Below are positions 6,555 to 13,824 of a stretch of 16,327 bases of DNA, one piece after another. The position numbers and the translations under genes are program-made. Source of the DNA: Campylobacterales bacterium. Its GTDB lineage: Bacteria; Campylobacterota; Campylobacteria; Campylobacterales; SZUA-545. The stretch is from NCBI GenBank assembly GCA_025800305.1, contig JAOXRY010000396.1:1-16327 (forward strand). Direction: 5' to 3'. Numbering within the stretch: the stretch's first letter is position 1; the number at the start of each line of letters is the position of its first letter. A model generated the notes under the pieces. The model had not been told where the DNA came from, did not search any database, and worked only from the letters and a program-made list of their open reading frames with translations.

Positions 6555-8542
6555 ATTTTTGGGTTAGGCTCTCCGATATGATAACCTTGAACAAAGTCCA
6601 CACCAAGATCTTTTACTTTATCATAGACTTCTTTTGAAAATACATACTCAGCAACAACCCTAATTCCAAGATCTTTTGCAAAGTTAATGATTGTTTTTAC
6701 GATTTTATAAGAGTCTTCATCATTGATAATTTCTTTTACAATAGAACCATCTATTTTTAACAGATCTACATCAAGATTTATCACATGCATAAAGTTTGAG
6801 TAACCACTACCAAAGTCATCAATAGCAACTTTTCCACCTTTTGACTTGATAAGTTTTACAAAACCTTCTAATTTTTCATAAAAATCAATCTCTTCTGTTT
6901 CTAAAAGTTCAATAATAAGTTTTTCACCAACACCATATTCGTCTATCTTAGATGAAAGAAACTCAACAATATCATCTTCTAAAAGATCTGAAAAAGCTAA
7001 ATTTATAGAGAACTCATACTCTTTATCTTGGAAATGTTTAAAAGATTTTTCAATCATTATCTTTGTAAGATCTTTAGACATTTTTGTTTTGTAAGCAATA
7101 TCTAAAAATTTGTATGGGCTAATTATCTCTTCTCCATCAACCAGTCTCACAAGACACTCATACTTTTCTGTACAGTTTTTAGAAGTATTTTCAATAGGTT
7201 GAAAAAATGGAACTAACTTATCATTTTCAATTGCATCTTTAAGTTTTTTTGTCCAGAAAATATTCTCTTCAAACTTCTCTCTATCATCTGGTATCTCTCT
7301 ATAAAGTGCAAAAGACTTCTTATTACTTTTTGCATGTTTTAAAGCCATATCAGCTTTAATCATTGTCTCTTCTTCTTGTACTGTAGCACCAATAGTCAAA
7401 GAGAGTTCTATATGATAATCGTTATATGAAAAAGTCTTTTTCTCTAAGTTTTTTTGAACTTCTTTTGCATTTTCCAATGCTGTTTTTTCATCAACACCAT
7501 CATAAAGAACTCCAAACTCATCTCCAGAAAGTTTATAGACTTTCGCTGTATTAAATTTTTCAACCTCTTTATCTAATGCAGAAACAACAGCTCTTAAAAT
7601 ATAATCTCCAAAATCATTTCCATAAAGGTCATTAATCTCTTTAAAGTCATCAATATTAAAAAATACTAAAACTCTGTCTTTCCCTCTAGCAAGATCCCTA
7701 GCAAGAGCAACTCTATTAAGATATCCTGTAAGTGGATCATAATAGATCTTATTTATAATCTCAGTAATGTCATGGCGAATTCCTAAAAACTCTTCAATCT
7801 GACCGCTGTCATCTAAAAGAGGGACCACTGTAACATTTGAATATACTAACTCACCATCTTTTCTCACATCTTCACTGAGACCTTTAAAAAAACCTTGCTC
7901 CTCTATTTTTCCTAAAAGTTTTTGGTGGAAGTTATCTTCTTCATTGAGTTTTATATCTTTACAGTGCTTTCCTTGTAACTCTTCTTGTGTATAACCAAGA
8001 TAATCTAAAAACTCTTGGTTTACATACTTGATATTTCTATATTTATCTGTTCTACAAACAATAGAGCTTAGTTCTACAGCTTGTATATATTCTGTTAATT
8101 TTTTATTATTTCTTTGAAGCTCTAAGTTTCTAAGTTCTAATCTATCTTCTAGAAACTTATGTTTAATACAGTGTTCAAAAGCGTTATAGATTTTTTTAAG
8201 TTCTAGAGGTTTTACAACATATTGACAAATACCAATCTCAATTGCACGAAGTAAAAAGTTTGTATCGCTAAAAGCAGAAGCAACAATGATAGGAACATTT
8301 GGATTAATTTCTTTTATCTCCTCTGCCATATCAAGTCCATCCATAACAGGCATACGAATATCTGTCATGATAATATCAGGATTTTTCTCCTTAAAGACAA
8401 ATATTCCTTCTTGACCATCTTTTGCAGTATAGACCTCTTTAAATTTAGTATCTAATATTTTTGCCAACGGTTTGATGTTTTCCATCTCGTCATCAACAAT
8501 CATCAAAGTATAATTTTGAAGATCTTTCTTTATATCAAACAC
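6551..8542 (-). CDS. Response regulator with PAS, degenerate GGDEF and EAL domains (probable c-di-GMP phosphodiesterase)
   Basis: The protein has 663 residues. A receiver domain covers 10-125 with acidic pair Asp17-Asp18, phospho-acceptor Asp61 (MTDIRMP) and Lys111. A linker helix runs 130-155, a PAS domain about 155-262, GGDEF 264-415 and EAL 430-660. The cyclase signature reads SGDEF (339-343), the metal-binding Asp of the DIDxFK motif is Asn296 (NIDDF), and the RxxD inhibitory site is absent, so cyclase activity looks doubtful. The EAL half keeps Glu462 (ECLVR), Asn514, Glu545, Asp575-Asp576 (DDFGSGYS), Lys596, Glu632 and Gln652, while the second Glu of the AEGVE motif is Phe635. It probably hydrolyses c-di-GMP under control of phosphorylation and PAS input. 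The start is GTG at 8542 with AAGGG upstream. No partner kinase is adjacent on this strand; the divergent kinase at 10589 is a possible partner by proximity only. Confidence 0.92.
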   Translation of the reverse strand: MFDIKKDLQNYTLMIVDDEMENIKPLAKILDTKFKEVYTAKDGQEGIFVFKEKNPDIIMTDIRMPVMDGLDMAEEIKEINPNVPIIVASAFSDTNFLLRAIEIGICQYVVKPLELKKIYNAFEHCIKHKFLEDRLELRNLELQRNNKKLTEYIQAVELSSIVCRTDKYRNIKYVNQEFLDYLGYTQEELQGKHCKDIKLNEEDNFHQKLLGKIEEQGFFKGLSEDVRKDGELVYSNVTVVPLLDDSGQIEEFLGIRHDITEIINKIYYDPLTGYLNRVALARDLARGKDRVLVFFNIDDFKEINDLYGNDFGDYILRAVVSALDKEVEKFNTAKVYKLSGDEFGVLYDGVDEKTALENAKEVQKNLEKKTFSYNDYHIELSLTIGATVQEEETMIKADMALKHAKSNKKSFALYREIPDDREKFEENIFWTKKLKDAIENDKLVPFFQPIENTSKNCTEKYECLVRLVDGEEIISPYKFLDIAYKTKMSKDLTKIMIEKSFKHFQDKEYEFSINLAFSDLLEDDIVEFLSSKIDEYGVGEKLIIELLETEEIDFYEKLEGFVKLIKSKGGKVAIDDFGSGYSNFMHVINLDVDLLKIDGSIVKEIINDEDSYKIVKTIINFAKDLGIRVVAEYVFSKEVYDKVKDLGVDFVQGYHIGEPNPKI

Positions 8543-8563
8543 TTAATTTCCCTTATCTCTTAA

Positions 8564-9823
8564 CTATCTTGGATCTGCCAATTTACCAGCAATCGCACTA
8601 GCAGCAGCAACAGCAGAAGAAGCTAGATAGATCTCACTGTCTCTATCCCCCATTCTACCAACAAAGTTTCTGTTTGTCGTAGAAACACACTTCTCACCTT
8701 TTCCAAGGATTCCCATGTACCCACCAAGACAGGCACCACAAGTTGGATTACTTACAACACCACCTGCATCATAAAAAATATCATAAAGACCTTCATGCTG
8801 AGCTTGTCTAGCAATTTTTTGTGTTGCTGGAGTAATAATCAATCTTGTATGTTTTGCAACTCTTTGACCCTTTAAGATCTCTGCCGCAATTCTTAAGTCT
8901 TCTAATCTTCCGTTTGTACAACTACCAATAAATACTTGGTCAACTTTAATATCATCTTTTACAGCTTCTGTAATTGTCTTACCATTTGATGGTAAAAATG
9001 GATAAGCAACGACCAGATCTTGTTTGCTCATATTAATTTCAATTACTTGAACATAATTTGCATCCGCATCAGAATAATGAAACTTCGGCTCTCTTGCAAG
9101 ATCTAGATCTTTGATAAACTCTTTTGTCACCTCATCAACAGCAACAATTCCATTTTTAGCCCCTGCTTCAATCGCCATGTTACAAAGAGAGAATCTATCA
9201 TCCATTGAAAGATACTGAATACCATCACCAACAAACTCTAATGATTTATAAAGTGCACCACTTACACCTAACTGTCTAATAACTTCTAAAATAATATCTT
9301 TTCCAGAAAGTCTTGGGCTTGGTTTTCCACTAAGTACAACTTTAATTGCCTCTGGAATTCTAAACCAGTTTTTTCCAGTAATCATTGTGTAAGCTAGATC
9401 TGTTGAACCCATACCTGTTGCAAATGCACCTAATGCACCGTGAGTACAAGTGTGAGAATCTGCACCAATGATAACATCACCTGGTACTACAAGACCTTTT
9501 TCAGGAAGTAAAGCGTGTTCAATTCCCATATCTTTTTCATCAAAAAAATTATTTAAATCATGCTCATCTGCAAAATCTCTACTGATTCTTGCTTGGTTTG
9601 CACTGGCAATATCTTTTGCTGGGATGAAGTGATCCATTACAATACTAAAACCATCTGGATTAGCAAGAGCTTTTGCTCCACTCTCTCTAAACATCTTAAT
9701 AGAGATTGGTGTTGTAATATCGTTACCGATAGTCATATCCACATTAACTTTTACAATGTCTCCTGCGTGATATGTCCCACCAGCATGTTCACTAAAAATT
9801 TTTTCCGTTATCGTCTGACCCAT
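8564..9823 (-). CDS. leuC: 3-isopropylmalate dehydratase large subunit LeuC
   Basis: LeuC with LeuD isomerises 2-isopropylmalate to 3-isopropylmalate in leucine synthesis, using a [4Fe-4S] cluster. The 419 residues match the shorter, archaeal/LeuC2-like class. The cluster ligands are Cys302 (GSCTNGR at 300-306) and Cys362 and Cys365 (NPTCGACLGG). ADSHTCTHGALGAFATGMGSTD at 121-142 is the aconitase-family active-site segment. The ATG at 9823 has a strong AGAGGA site six bases upstream. The gene lies 59 bases after rdgB and 21 before the EAL gene. No leuD, leuA or leuB is next to it, so the small subunit must be encoded elsewhere. Because class-2 LeuC proteins overlap homoaconitases in sequence, that substrate is a remote alternative. 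Confidence 0.95.
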   Translation of the reverse strand: MGQTITEKIFSEHAGGTYHAGDIVKVNVDMTIGNDITTPISIKMFRESGAKALANPDGFSIVMDHFIPAKDIASANQARISRDFADEHDLNNFFDEKDMGIEHALLPEKGLVVPGDVIIGADSHTCTHGALGAFATGMGSTDLAYTMITGKNWFRIPEAIKVVLSGKPSPRLSGKDIILEVIRQLGVSGALYKSLEFVGDGIQYLSMDDRFSLCNMAIEAGAKNGIVAVDEVTKEFIKDLDLAREPKFHYSDADANYVQVIEINMSKQDLVVAYPFLPSNGKTITEAVKDDIKVDQVFIGSCTNGRLEDLRIAAEILKGQRVAKHTRLIITPATQKIARQAQHEGLYDIFYDAGGVVSNPTCGACLGGYMGILGKGEKCVSTTNRNFVGRMGDRDSEIYLASSAVAAASAIAGKLADPR

Positions 9824-9882
9824 AAAATTCCTCTACAGTATAAATTACTTCTATTCTATCAAAAAACTATTGAATTGTTATT

Positions 9883-10470
9883 TTAAAGATTTGCTTTTAT
9901 TACTTTTAAAGCTAAATCCAAGGCTTTTGTCCTATGAGAAAGCCCTTTTTTAACGTCTTCCTCAAGTTGTCCTAAAGTCTTTGTAAAGTTTTCTGGAACA
10001 AAAATAGGATCATAACCAAACCCATTTTCTCCTCTTTTCTCAGTTATCACATCTCCATGCATCCATCCATGGACTGTAAAGATCTTATCTTTTACAGCGA
10101 TTGCAATTGCACAAGTATAAAAAGCTTTTGATATTTCTAGATCTTTTTTAGTCAACTCTGTAATTGCTTTTTCTAAGTTGTCTTTGTCACTTGCCCCTAC
10201 TCCAGCATATCGTGCACTATAAATTCCTGGCTCATTTCCCAGCTCTTCTATACTAATCCCACTATCATCTGCTATTACTATATATTCTTCACTGATTTTT
10301 TCTTTGATTGCTTTAGCTTTTATGATTGCATTTGCTTTAAAAGTATCACCATCTTCTATAATTTCAAATTCATCCATTAGATCTGTATATGGAACTACAT
10401 CAAGATCTTTCCAAAAACCCTTAATCTCTTTGACTTTTCCCCTATTTCCACTGGCTATCACAATCTTCAT
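9883..10470 (-). CDS. rdgB: XTP/dITP pyrophosphatase (RdgB/HAM1 family)
   Basis: This enzyme hydrolyses deaminated purine triphosphates (XTP, dITP, ITP) to the monophosphate and pyrophosphate, keeping them out of DNA and RNA. The 195 residues fit the family. Motifs are ASGNRGKVKEI at 6-16 (triphosphate loop), ADDSGISIEELGNEPGIYSARYAG starting near 67, with the catalytic and metal Asp pair, GENGFGYDPIFVPE near 148-161, and SHRTKAL near 178-184 for base recognition. The ATG at 10470 begins MKIVIASGN as in the family; AAAGG lies rather far upstream, about 10 bases. It is the first gene of the minus-strand run and faces the kinase gene across a 118-base divergent spacer. The symbol follows bacterial usage for this family. 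Confidence 0.95.
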   Translation of the reverse strand: MKIVIASGNRGKVKEIKGFWKDLDVVPYTDLMDEFEIIEDGDTFKANAIIKAKAIKEKISEEYIVIADDSGISIEELGNEPGIYSARYAGVGASDKDNLEKAITELTKKDLEISKAFYTCAIAIAVKDKIFTVHGWMHGDVITEKRGENGFGYDPIFVPENFTKTLGQLEEDVKKGLSHRTKALDLALKVIKANL

Positions 10471-10498
10471 ACTAGCTGTACCTTTATAAGTTGACTTA

Positions 10499-10529
10499 AT
10501 ATTATCTAATTTAAAAACCTAGATAATAT
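10499..10529. promoter_or_regulatory. Perfect 10-bp inverted repeat between divergent genes
   Basis: ATATTATCTA (10499-10508) and TAGATAATAT (10520-10529) are exact inverse complements around an 11-base AT-rich spacer. The element sits in the only divergent spacer of the window, 28 bases upstream of rdgB and 60 upstream of the kinase. This is where an operator for a dimeric regulator would be, though it could also form a hairpin in a leader RNA. No regulator gene is adjacent. Confidence 0.45.
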
Positions 10530-10551
10530 CAAAAAAACAGAAAAATTAGGA

Positions 10552-10557
10552 TAAAAT
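10552..10557 (+). promoter_or_regulatory. Candidate -10 element for the kinase operon
   Basis: TAAAAT in the context TTAGGATAAAATAGAATT lies 31 bases before the kinase start, in an A/T-rich spacer. Campylobacterota housekeeping promoters typically show a -10 box with AT-rich upstream DNA and no firm -35. No convincing -35 is seen at the usual spacing. This is a placement by position and composition only. Confidence 0.3.
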
Positions 10558-10588
10558 AGAATTAAAACTAAATAAGGTAAGTTTTAAT

Positions 10589-12529
10589 TTGAATTCTCAA
10601 GAGAAAAAGATTATCACCTACAGTACTATTATTCCTCTTATTGGTGTTGTATTCATAACTATTGCTGCCACATTTATATTCTTAGGAAAAATGAATATAC
10701 AACAAAAAAATGAATTAGAAGACAAAGAAAAAACCTTCGTTGAATATAAAAAAGCTTTCATAAAAAGAGAATTAAAAAATGTGGTAAGTTACATTAATTA
10801 CTACAGGCAAAGTGCAGATAAGAGACTTAGAAAAAATATCAAAACTAGAGTTTATGAAGCTGAAAACATTATCCGTTCTACTATGAAGAATAGTAAAAAT
10901 AAGAAAGCTTCAAAAGAAGCTCTTATTAAAATCCTTAGAAACATTAGATTTAATGATGGTAGAGGTTTTTATGCTGTTGTAGATAGAAAAACTGAAAAAT
11001 TTATAGTTCACCCCTCTTTAGAAGGACAAATAGTAAAAGATAACTTTTTAGATAGCGAGAAATATACCTACGACTCTGTAAAAAAAGTCCTCTATGAGAA
11101 AGGAGAAAGTTTTTATCAATTAGAGTTTAAAAAACCTTATGAGATGGACAATAAGCATTACAAGAAAGTCCTCTTTGCAAAATATATTAAAGAAGCGGAC
11201 TGGTTTGTTGTTACTGGAGAATACTTAGAAGATATTGAGTATGAAATCAAATCAGAAATGTTAGAGAGAATCAAAGAGATACGATATGGGAAAAACGGTT
11301 ACTTTTTCATTTTTGATAAAGATGGAGTAAATATTCTTCATCCTCTCAATCCTGAACTAGAAGGAAAAGACCTCTCTAGTTTTAAGACAATTGATGGAAC
11401 TTACCTTTTTAAAGAACTGATAGAAAGTGCACAAGAAAAAGAACAAAAATTTATCCAATATAAGTGGCAAAAGCCTTCTAATAAAAAGCAAATTTCTGAA
11501 AAAATGAGCCTTGCTACAAAAATTGATGGTTTAGGTTGGATAGTTGGTACAGGAACTTATGTTGATGAGATTCAAGAAGATCTAAAAGTTTATAAACATA
11601 ATCATGAGAAAGAGATAAAAGCTTATCGTAACGAATTTATAATCATTGGTGTGATCGCCATTTTAATTTCTGTGTTTTTCTCTTTATACCTATCAAAAAA
11701 CATTCATAGTGTTTTAAGAAAATACAAACGACAAATTAAAGAGAAAAATCTTAAGTTAAGTCAAATAAATTCTCAACTTGAAGAGAGAGTTCAAGAAGAG
11801 TTGAAAAAAAGCCGTAAAAAAGATGAACTTCTTGTAAAGCAATCCAAATTGGCAATAATGGGAGAGATGCTTACAATGATAGCCCATCAATGGAGACAGC
11901 CACTTAATGCAATTGGGCTAATGATTCAAGAATTAGAAGATGCCCATCAATTTAATGAAATTGATGATGAATTTATTAAAAATACCTCTGACTCAATAAT
12001 GGATAAATTAAACTATTTATCAAAAACCATCAACGATTTTTCTAAGTTTTTCAAACCAAACAACAGAACAGATCAAGTAAGTATCAGCTATGTGCTAAAT
12101 AAATCATTGGAACTAGCAGACTCTAAAATCAATGCAGTAAAAGCAGATGTTGATGTGTCTTTTCAATGTGATGAAGCTATTCCTCTTTACAGAAATGAAC
12201 TTATTCAAATAATTCTTAATATAATAAACAACGCACTTGATGAGTTTATCTCTAAAAAAATTGAAACACCAAAAATAACTTTTGATGCTATCTTGGAAGA
12301 GAACTCTAAAACTCTTATCATTACAGATAACGCAGGAGGAATTGATGAGAAGATTATTGATAAGATCTTTGAACCATACTTCTCAACAAAAGATAAAAAT
12401 GGAACAGGATTAGGACTGTATATGGCAAAAATTGTTGTTGAGTCTCACATGGGTGGAGAACTTAGTGTAAAAAATTCTGAAAACGGTGCAAGTTTTTTTA
12501 TTAAAATACCAGTAAGGAGTGAAACATAA
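10589..12529 (+). CDS. Double-Cache membrane sensor histidine kinase
   Basis: The product is a 646-residue membrane receptor kinase. TM1 spans about 11-33 and TM2 about 349-369. Between them lie two Cache-type sensor modules: GRGFYAVVDRKTEKFIVHPSLEG from 124 with DWFVVTGEYLEDIE, and KNGYFFIFDKDGVNILHPLNPELEG from 235 with GWIVGTGTYVDEIQ. A coiled linker runs 372-415. The kinase core has the H-box IAHQWRQPLN with His433, the N-box NIINNALDEF near 544-553, the G1 box TDNAGG at 579-584 and GTGLGL at 605-610, so it looks catalytically complete. The HQWRQPL form is common in Campylobacterota kinases. The start is TTG at 10589: it precedes TM1, whereas the first ATG would remove TM1. No response regulator follows; the next gene is a transporter whose start meets the kinase stop. 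The ligand is unknown; Cache pairs of this kind often bind small organic acids or amino acids. Confidence 0.92.
   Translation: MNSQEKKIITYSTIIPLIGVVFITIAATFIFLGKMNIQQKNELEDKEKTFVEYKKAFIKRELKNVVSYINYYRQSADKRLRKNIKTRVYEAENIIRSTMKNSKNKKASKEALIKILRNIRFNDGRGFYAVVDRKTEKFIVHPSLEGQIVKDNFLDSEKYTYDSVKKVLYEKGESFYQLEFKKPYEMDNKHYKKVLFAKYIKEADWFVVTGEYLEDIEYEIKSEMLERIKEIRYGKNGYFFIFDKDGVNILHPLNPELEGKDLSSFKTIDGTYLFKELIESAQEKEQKFIQYKWQKPSNKKQISEKMSLATKIDGLGWIVGTGTYVDEIQEDLKVYKHNHEKEIKAYRNEFIIIGVIAILISVFFSLYLSKNIHSVLRKYKRQIKEKNLKLSQINSQLEERVQEELKKSRKKDELLVKQSKLAIMGEMLTMIAHQWRQPLNAIGLMIQELEDAHQFNEIDDEFIKNTSDSIMDKLNYLSKTINDFSKFFKPNNRTDQVSISYVLNKSLELADSKINAVKADVDVSFQCDEAIPLYRNELIQIILNIINNALDEFISKKIETPKITFDAILEENSKTLIITDNAGGIDEKIIDKIFEPYFSTKDKNGTGLGLYMAKIVVESHMGGELSVKNSENGASFFIKIPVRSET
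12514..12519 (+). promoter_or_regulatory. Shine-Dalgarno AAGGAG pointing at an ATA start
   Basis: AAGGAG ends six bases before ATA at 12526, ideal spacing for initiation there, and lies within the last codons of the kinase. No ATG, GTG or TTG in the transporter frame lies near it; the first is GTG at 12586, 66 bases away. This site is the main evidence that translation of the transporter originally began at 12526. Confidence 0.65.
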
Positions 12530-13824
12530 AATCAACTCTATGGCTTAGCCTTATTATCTCATTTAGATTTTTAGGTCTTTTTCTTGTGATGCCTTTAATC
12601 TCACTTTATGCCCTCTCTTTAGAAAATACAAGTAGCTTTTTAGTTGGTCTCGCTGTTGGTGGCTATGCATTAATGCAGATGTTTTTCCAGTATCCTTTTG
12701 GAAAACTTAGCGATAAATTCGGAAGAAAAAAAATCATCTTTATAGGTCTTTTACTTTTTGCTATAGGTTCACTTATTTGTGCAATATCCACTGATATCTA
12801 CACATTAATCTTAGGAAGATTCTTACAAGGTGCAGGAGCTATAAGCTCAACAATCACAGCAATGATTACAGATCTGACAAAAGAAGAAGAGAGAAGTAAA
12901 GCAATGGCTATAATTGGAGGCTCCATTGGTATGGCTTTTATCATCTCTTTAATTGCTGGGCCTGTTATTGGAGGAACCTATGGAATTGAATCACTTTTTA
13001 TAATTACTGCTTTTCTCTCTATCTTTGCAATTTTTATTCTATTTAAAAAAGTCCCTAATCCAATAAAGGTAAAACACTTTGATGAAGGGTCAAATTTAAA
13101 AGAGATTCTAGCCCATAAAGATCTTATGATGCTTAATTTCTCAATGCTTTTTCACTCTATTTTAATGACAACTATCTTTTTTATGGTTCCTGTTGTTTTT
13201 GTAAAAGTCTATGGTTGGGAACACTCAGATCTTTATCAAGTTTTTATCCCATCTGTTATTGTTGGGATCTTAGCAATGGGACTTGGTGTAATGATTGGAG
13301 AGAAAAAAGGAAAAATAAAAAAGGTATTTCAGATTGGTGTACTTTTTCTTAGCTTTGCTTTCTCTTTAAGTTCACTAAAATCAACAGAGACACAATTTAT
13401 TGTATATGTCGCGATGATGTTTATTGGTATCAATATGATTGAACCAATTATCCAAAGTACTGCAACAAAGTTTGCAAAAGCGAAACAAAGAGGAGAAGCT
13501 TTAGGTGTATTTAATACATTCCAGTTTTTTGGTGTTTTTATTGGCGGGATAATCGCTGCTTATTTGATGAAAAACTTTGGATACGAAATGGTGAGTCTTT
13601 TTGCATCACTTCTTGCTGTTAGCTGGTTTATTTTTATCTTTTTTATGAAAAACCCGCCAATGGCAAAAACTCTCTTTTTAGACACACTACAAACAGATAA
13701 ACTCTCAGATATAAACGGTGTTTTAGAATTTTACTACAACGAAGAAGAGAAAAAATATGTGGTCAGATATGACCAACAAATTATCAGTGAAGAGGATCTG
13801 ACAGCCTCTTTAAAAGATGATTAG
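12526..13824 (+). CDS. YajR-like MFS transporter with C-terminal YAM-like domain; start codon apparently ATA
   Basis: This is a major facilitator of 432 residues if read from ATA at 12526. TM1 is then complete (LWLSLIISFRFLGLFLVMP), followed by motif A GKLSDKFGRKK at 59-69 in the TM2-TM3 loop, Arg98 in GRFLQGAGA (TM4), and further hydrophobic segments to about 375, consistent with 12 helices. The tail, roughly 383-428, reads LSDINGVLEFYYNEEEKKYVVRYD and resembles the ferredoxin-like YAM domain known from E. coli YajR. Substrate is unknown; YajR relatives are proposed drug or proton-linked exporters. The frame is open back to 12523, but the first accepted start is GTG at 12586, which would lose half of TM1. 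A single G-to-A change would turn an ATGA overlap with the kinase stop into the ATAA seen. The stop overlaps the next gene by 8 bases. Confidence 0.88.
   Translation: MKSTLWLSLIISFRFLGLFLVMPLISLYALSLENTSSFLVGLAVGGYALMQMFFQYPFGKLSDKFGRKKIIFIGLLLFAIGSLICAISTDIYTLILGRFLQGAGAISSTITAMITDLTKEEERSKAMAIIGGSIGMAFIISLIAGPVIGGTYGIESLFIITAFLSIFAIFILFKKVPNPIKVKHFDEGSNLKEILAHKDLMMLNFSMLFHSILMTTIFFMVPVVFVKVYGWEHSDLYQVFIPSVIVGILAMGLGVMIGEKKGKIKKVFQIGVLFLSFAFSLSSLKSTETQFIVYVAMMFIGINMIEPIIQSTATKFAKAKQRGEALGVFNTFQFFGVFIGGIIAAYLMKNFGYEMVSLFASLLAVSWFIFIFFMKNPPMAKTLFLDTLQTDKLSDINGVLEFYYNEEEKKYVVRYDQQIISEEDLTASLKDD

Noticed and set aside
9838..9843. TATACT on the minus strand upstream of leuC as a -10 box
   Set aside because: The transcript would start almost on the Shine-Dalgarno, and TTGATA upstream is only 14 bases away; too poor to call.
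9560..9886. Plus-strand 108-codon open frame
   Set aside because: It is antisense to the start of leuC, Cys/Ile/Ser-rich without a recognisable domain.
10491..10496. TTGACT as a -35 box for the kinase operon
   Set aside because: No acceptable -10 lies 16-18 bases downstream.
12586..12588. GTG as the start of the MFS transporter
   Set aside because: It removes half of TM1 and has no Shine-Dalgarno; the frame, ribosome site and overlap geometry all point to 12526.
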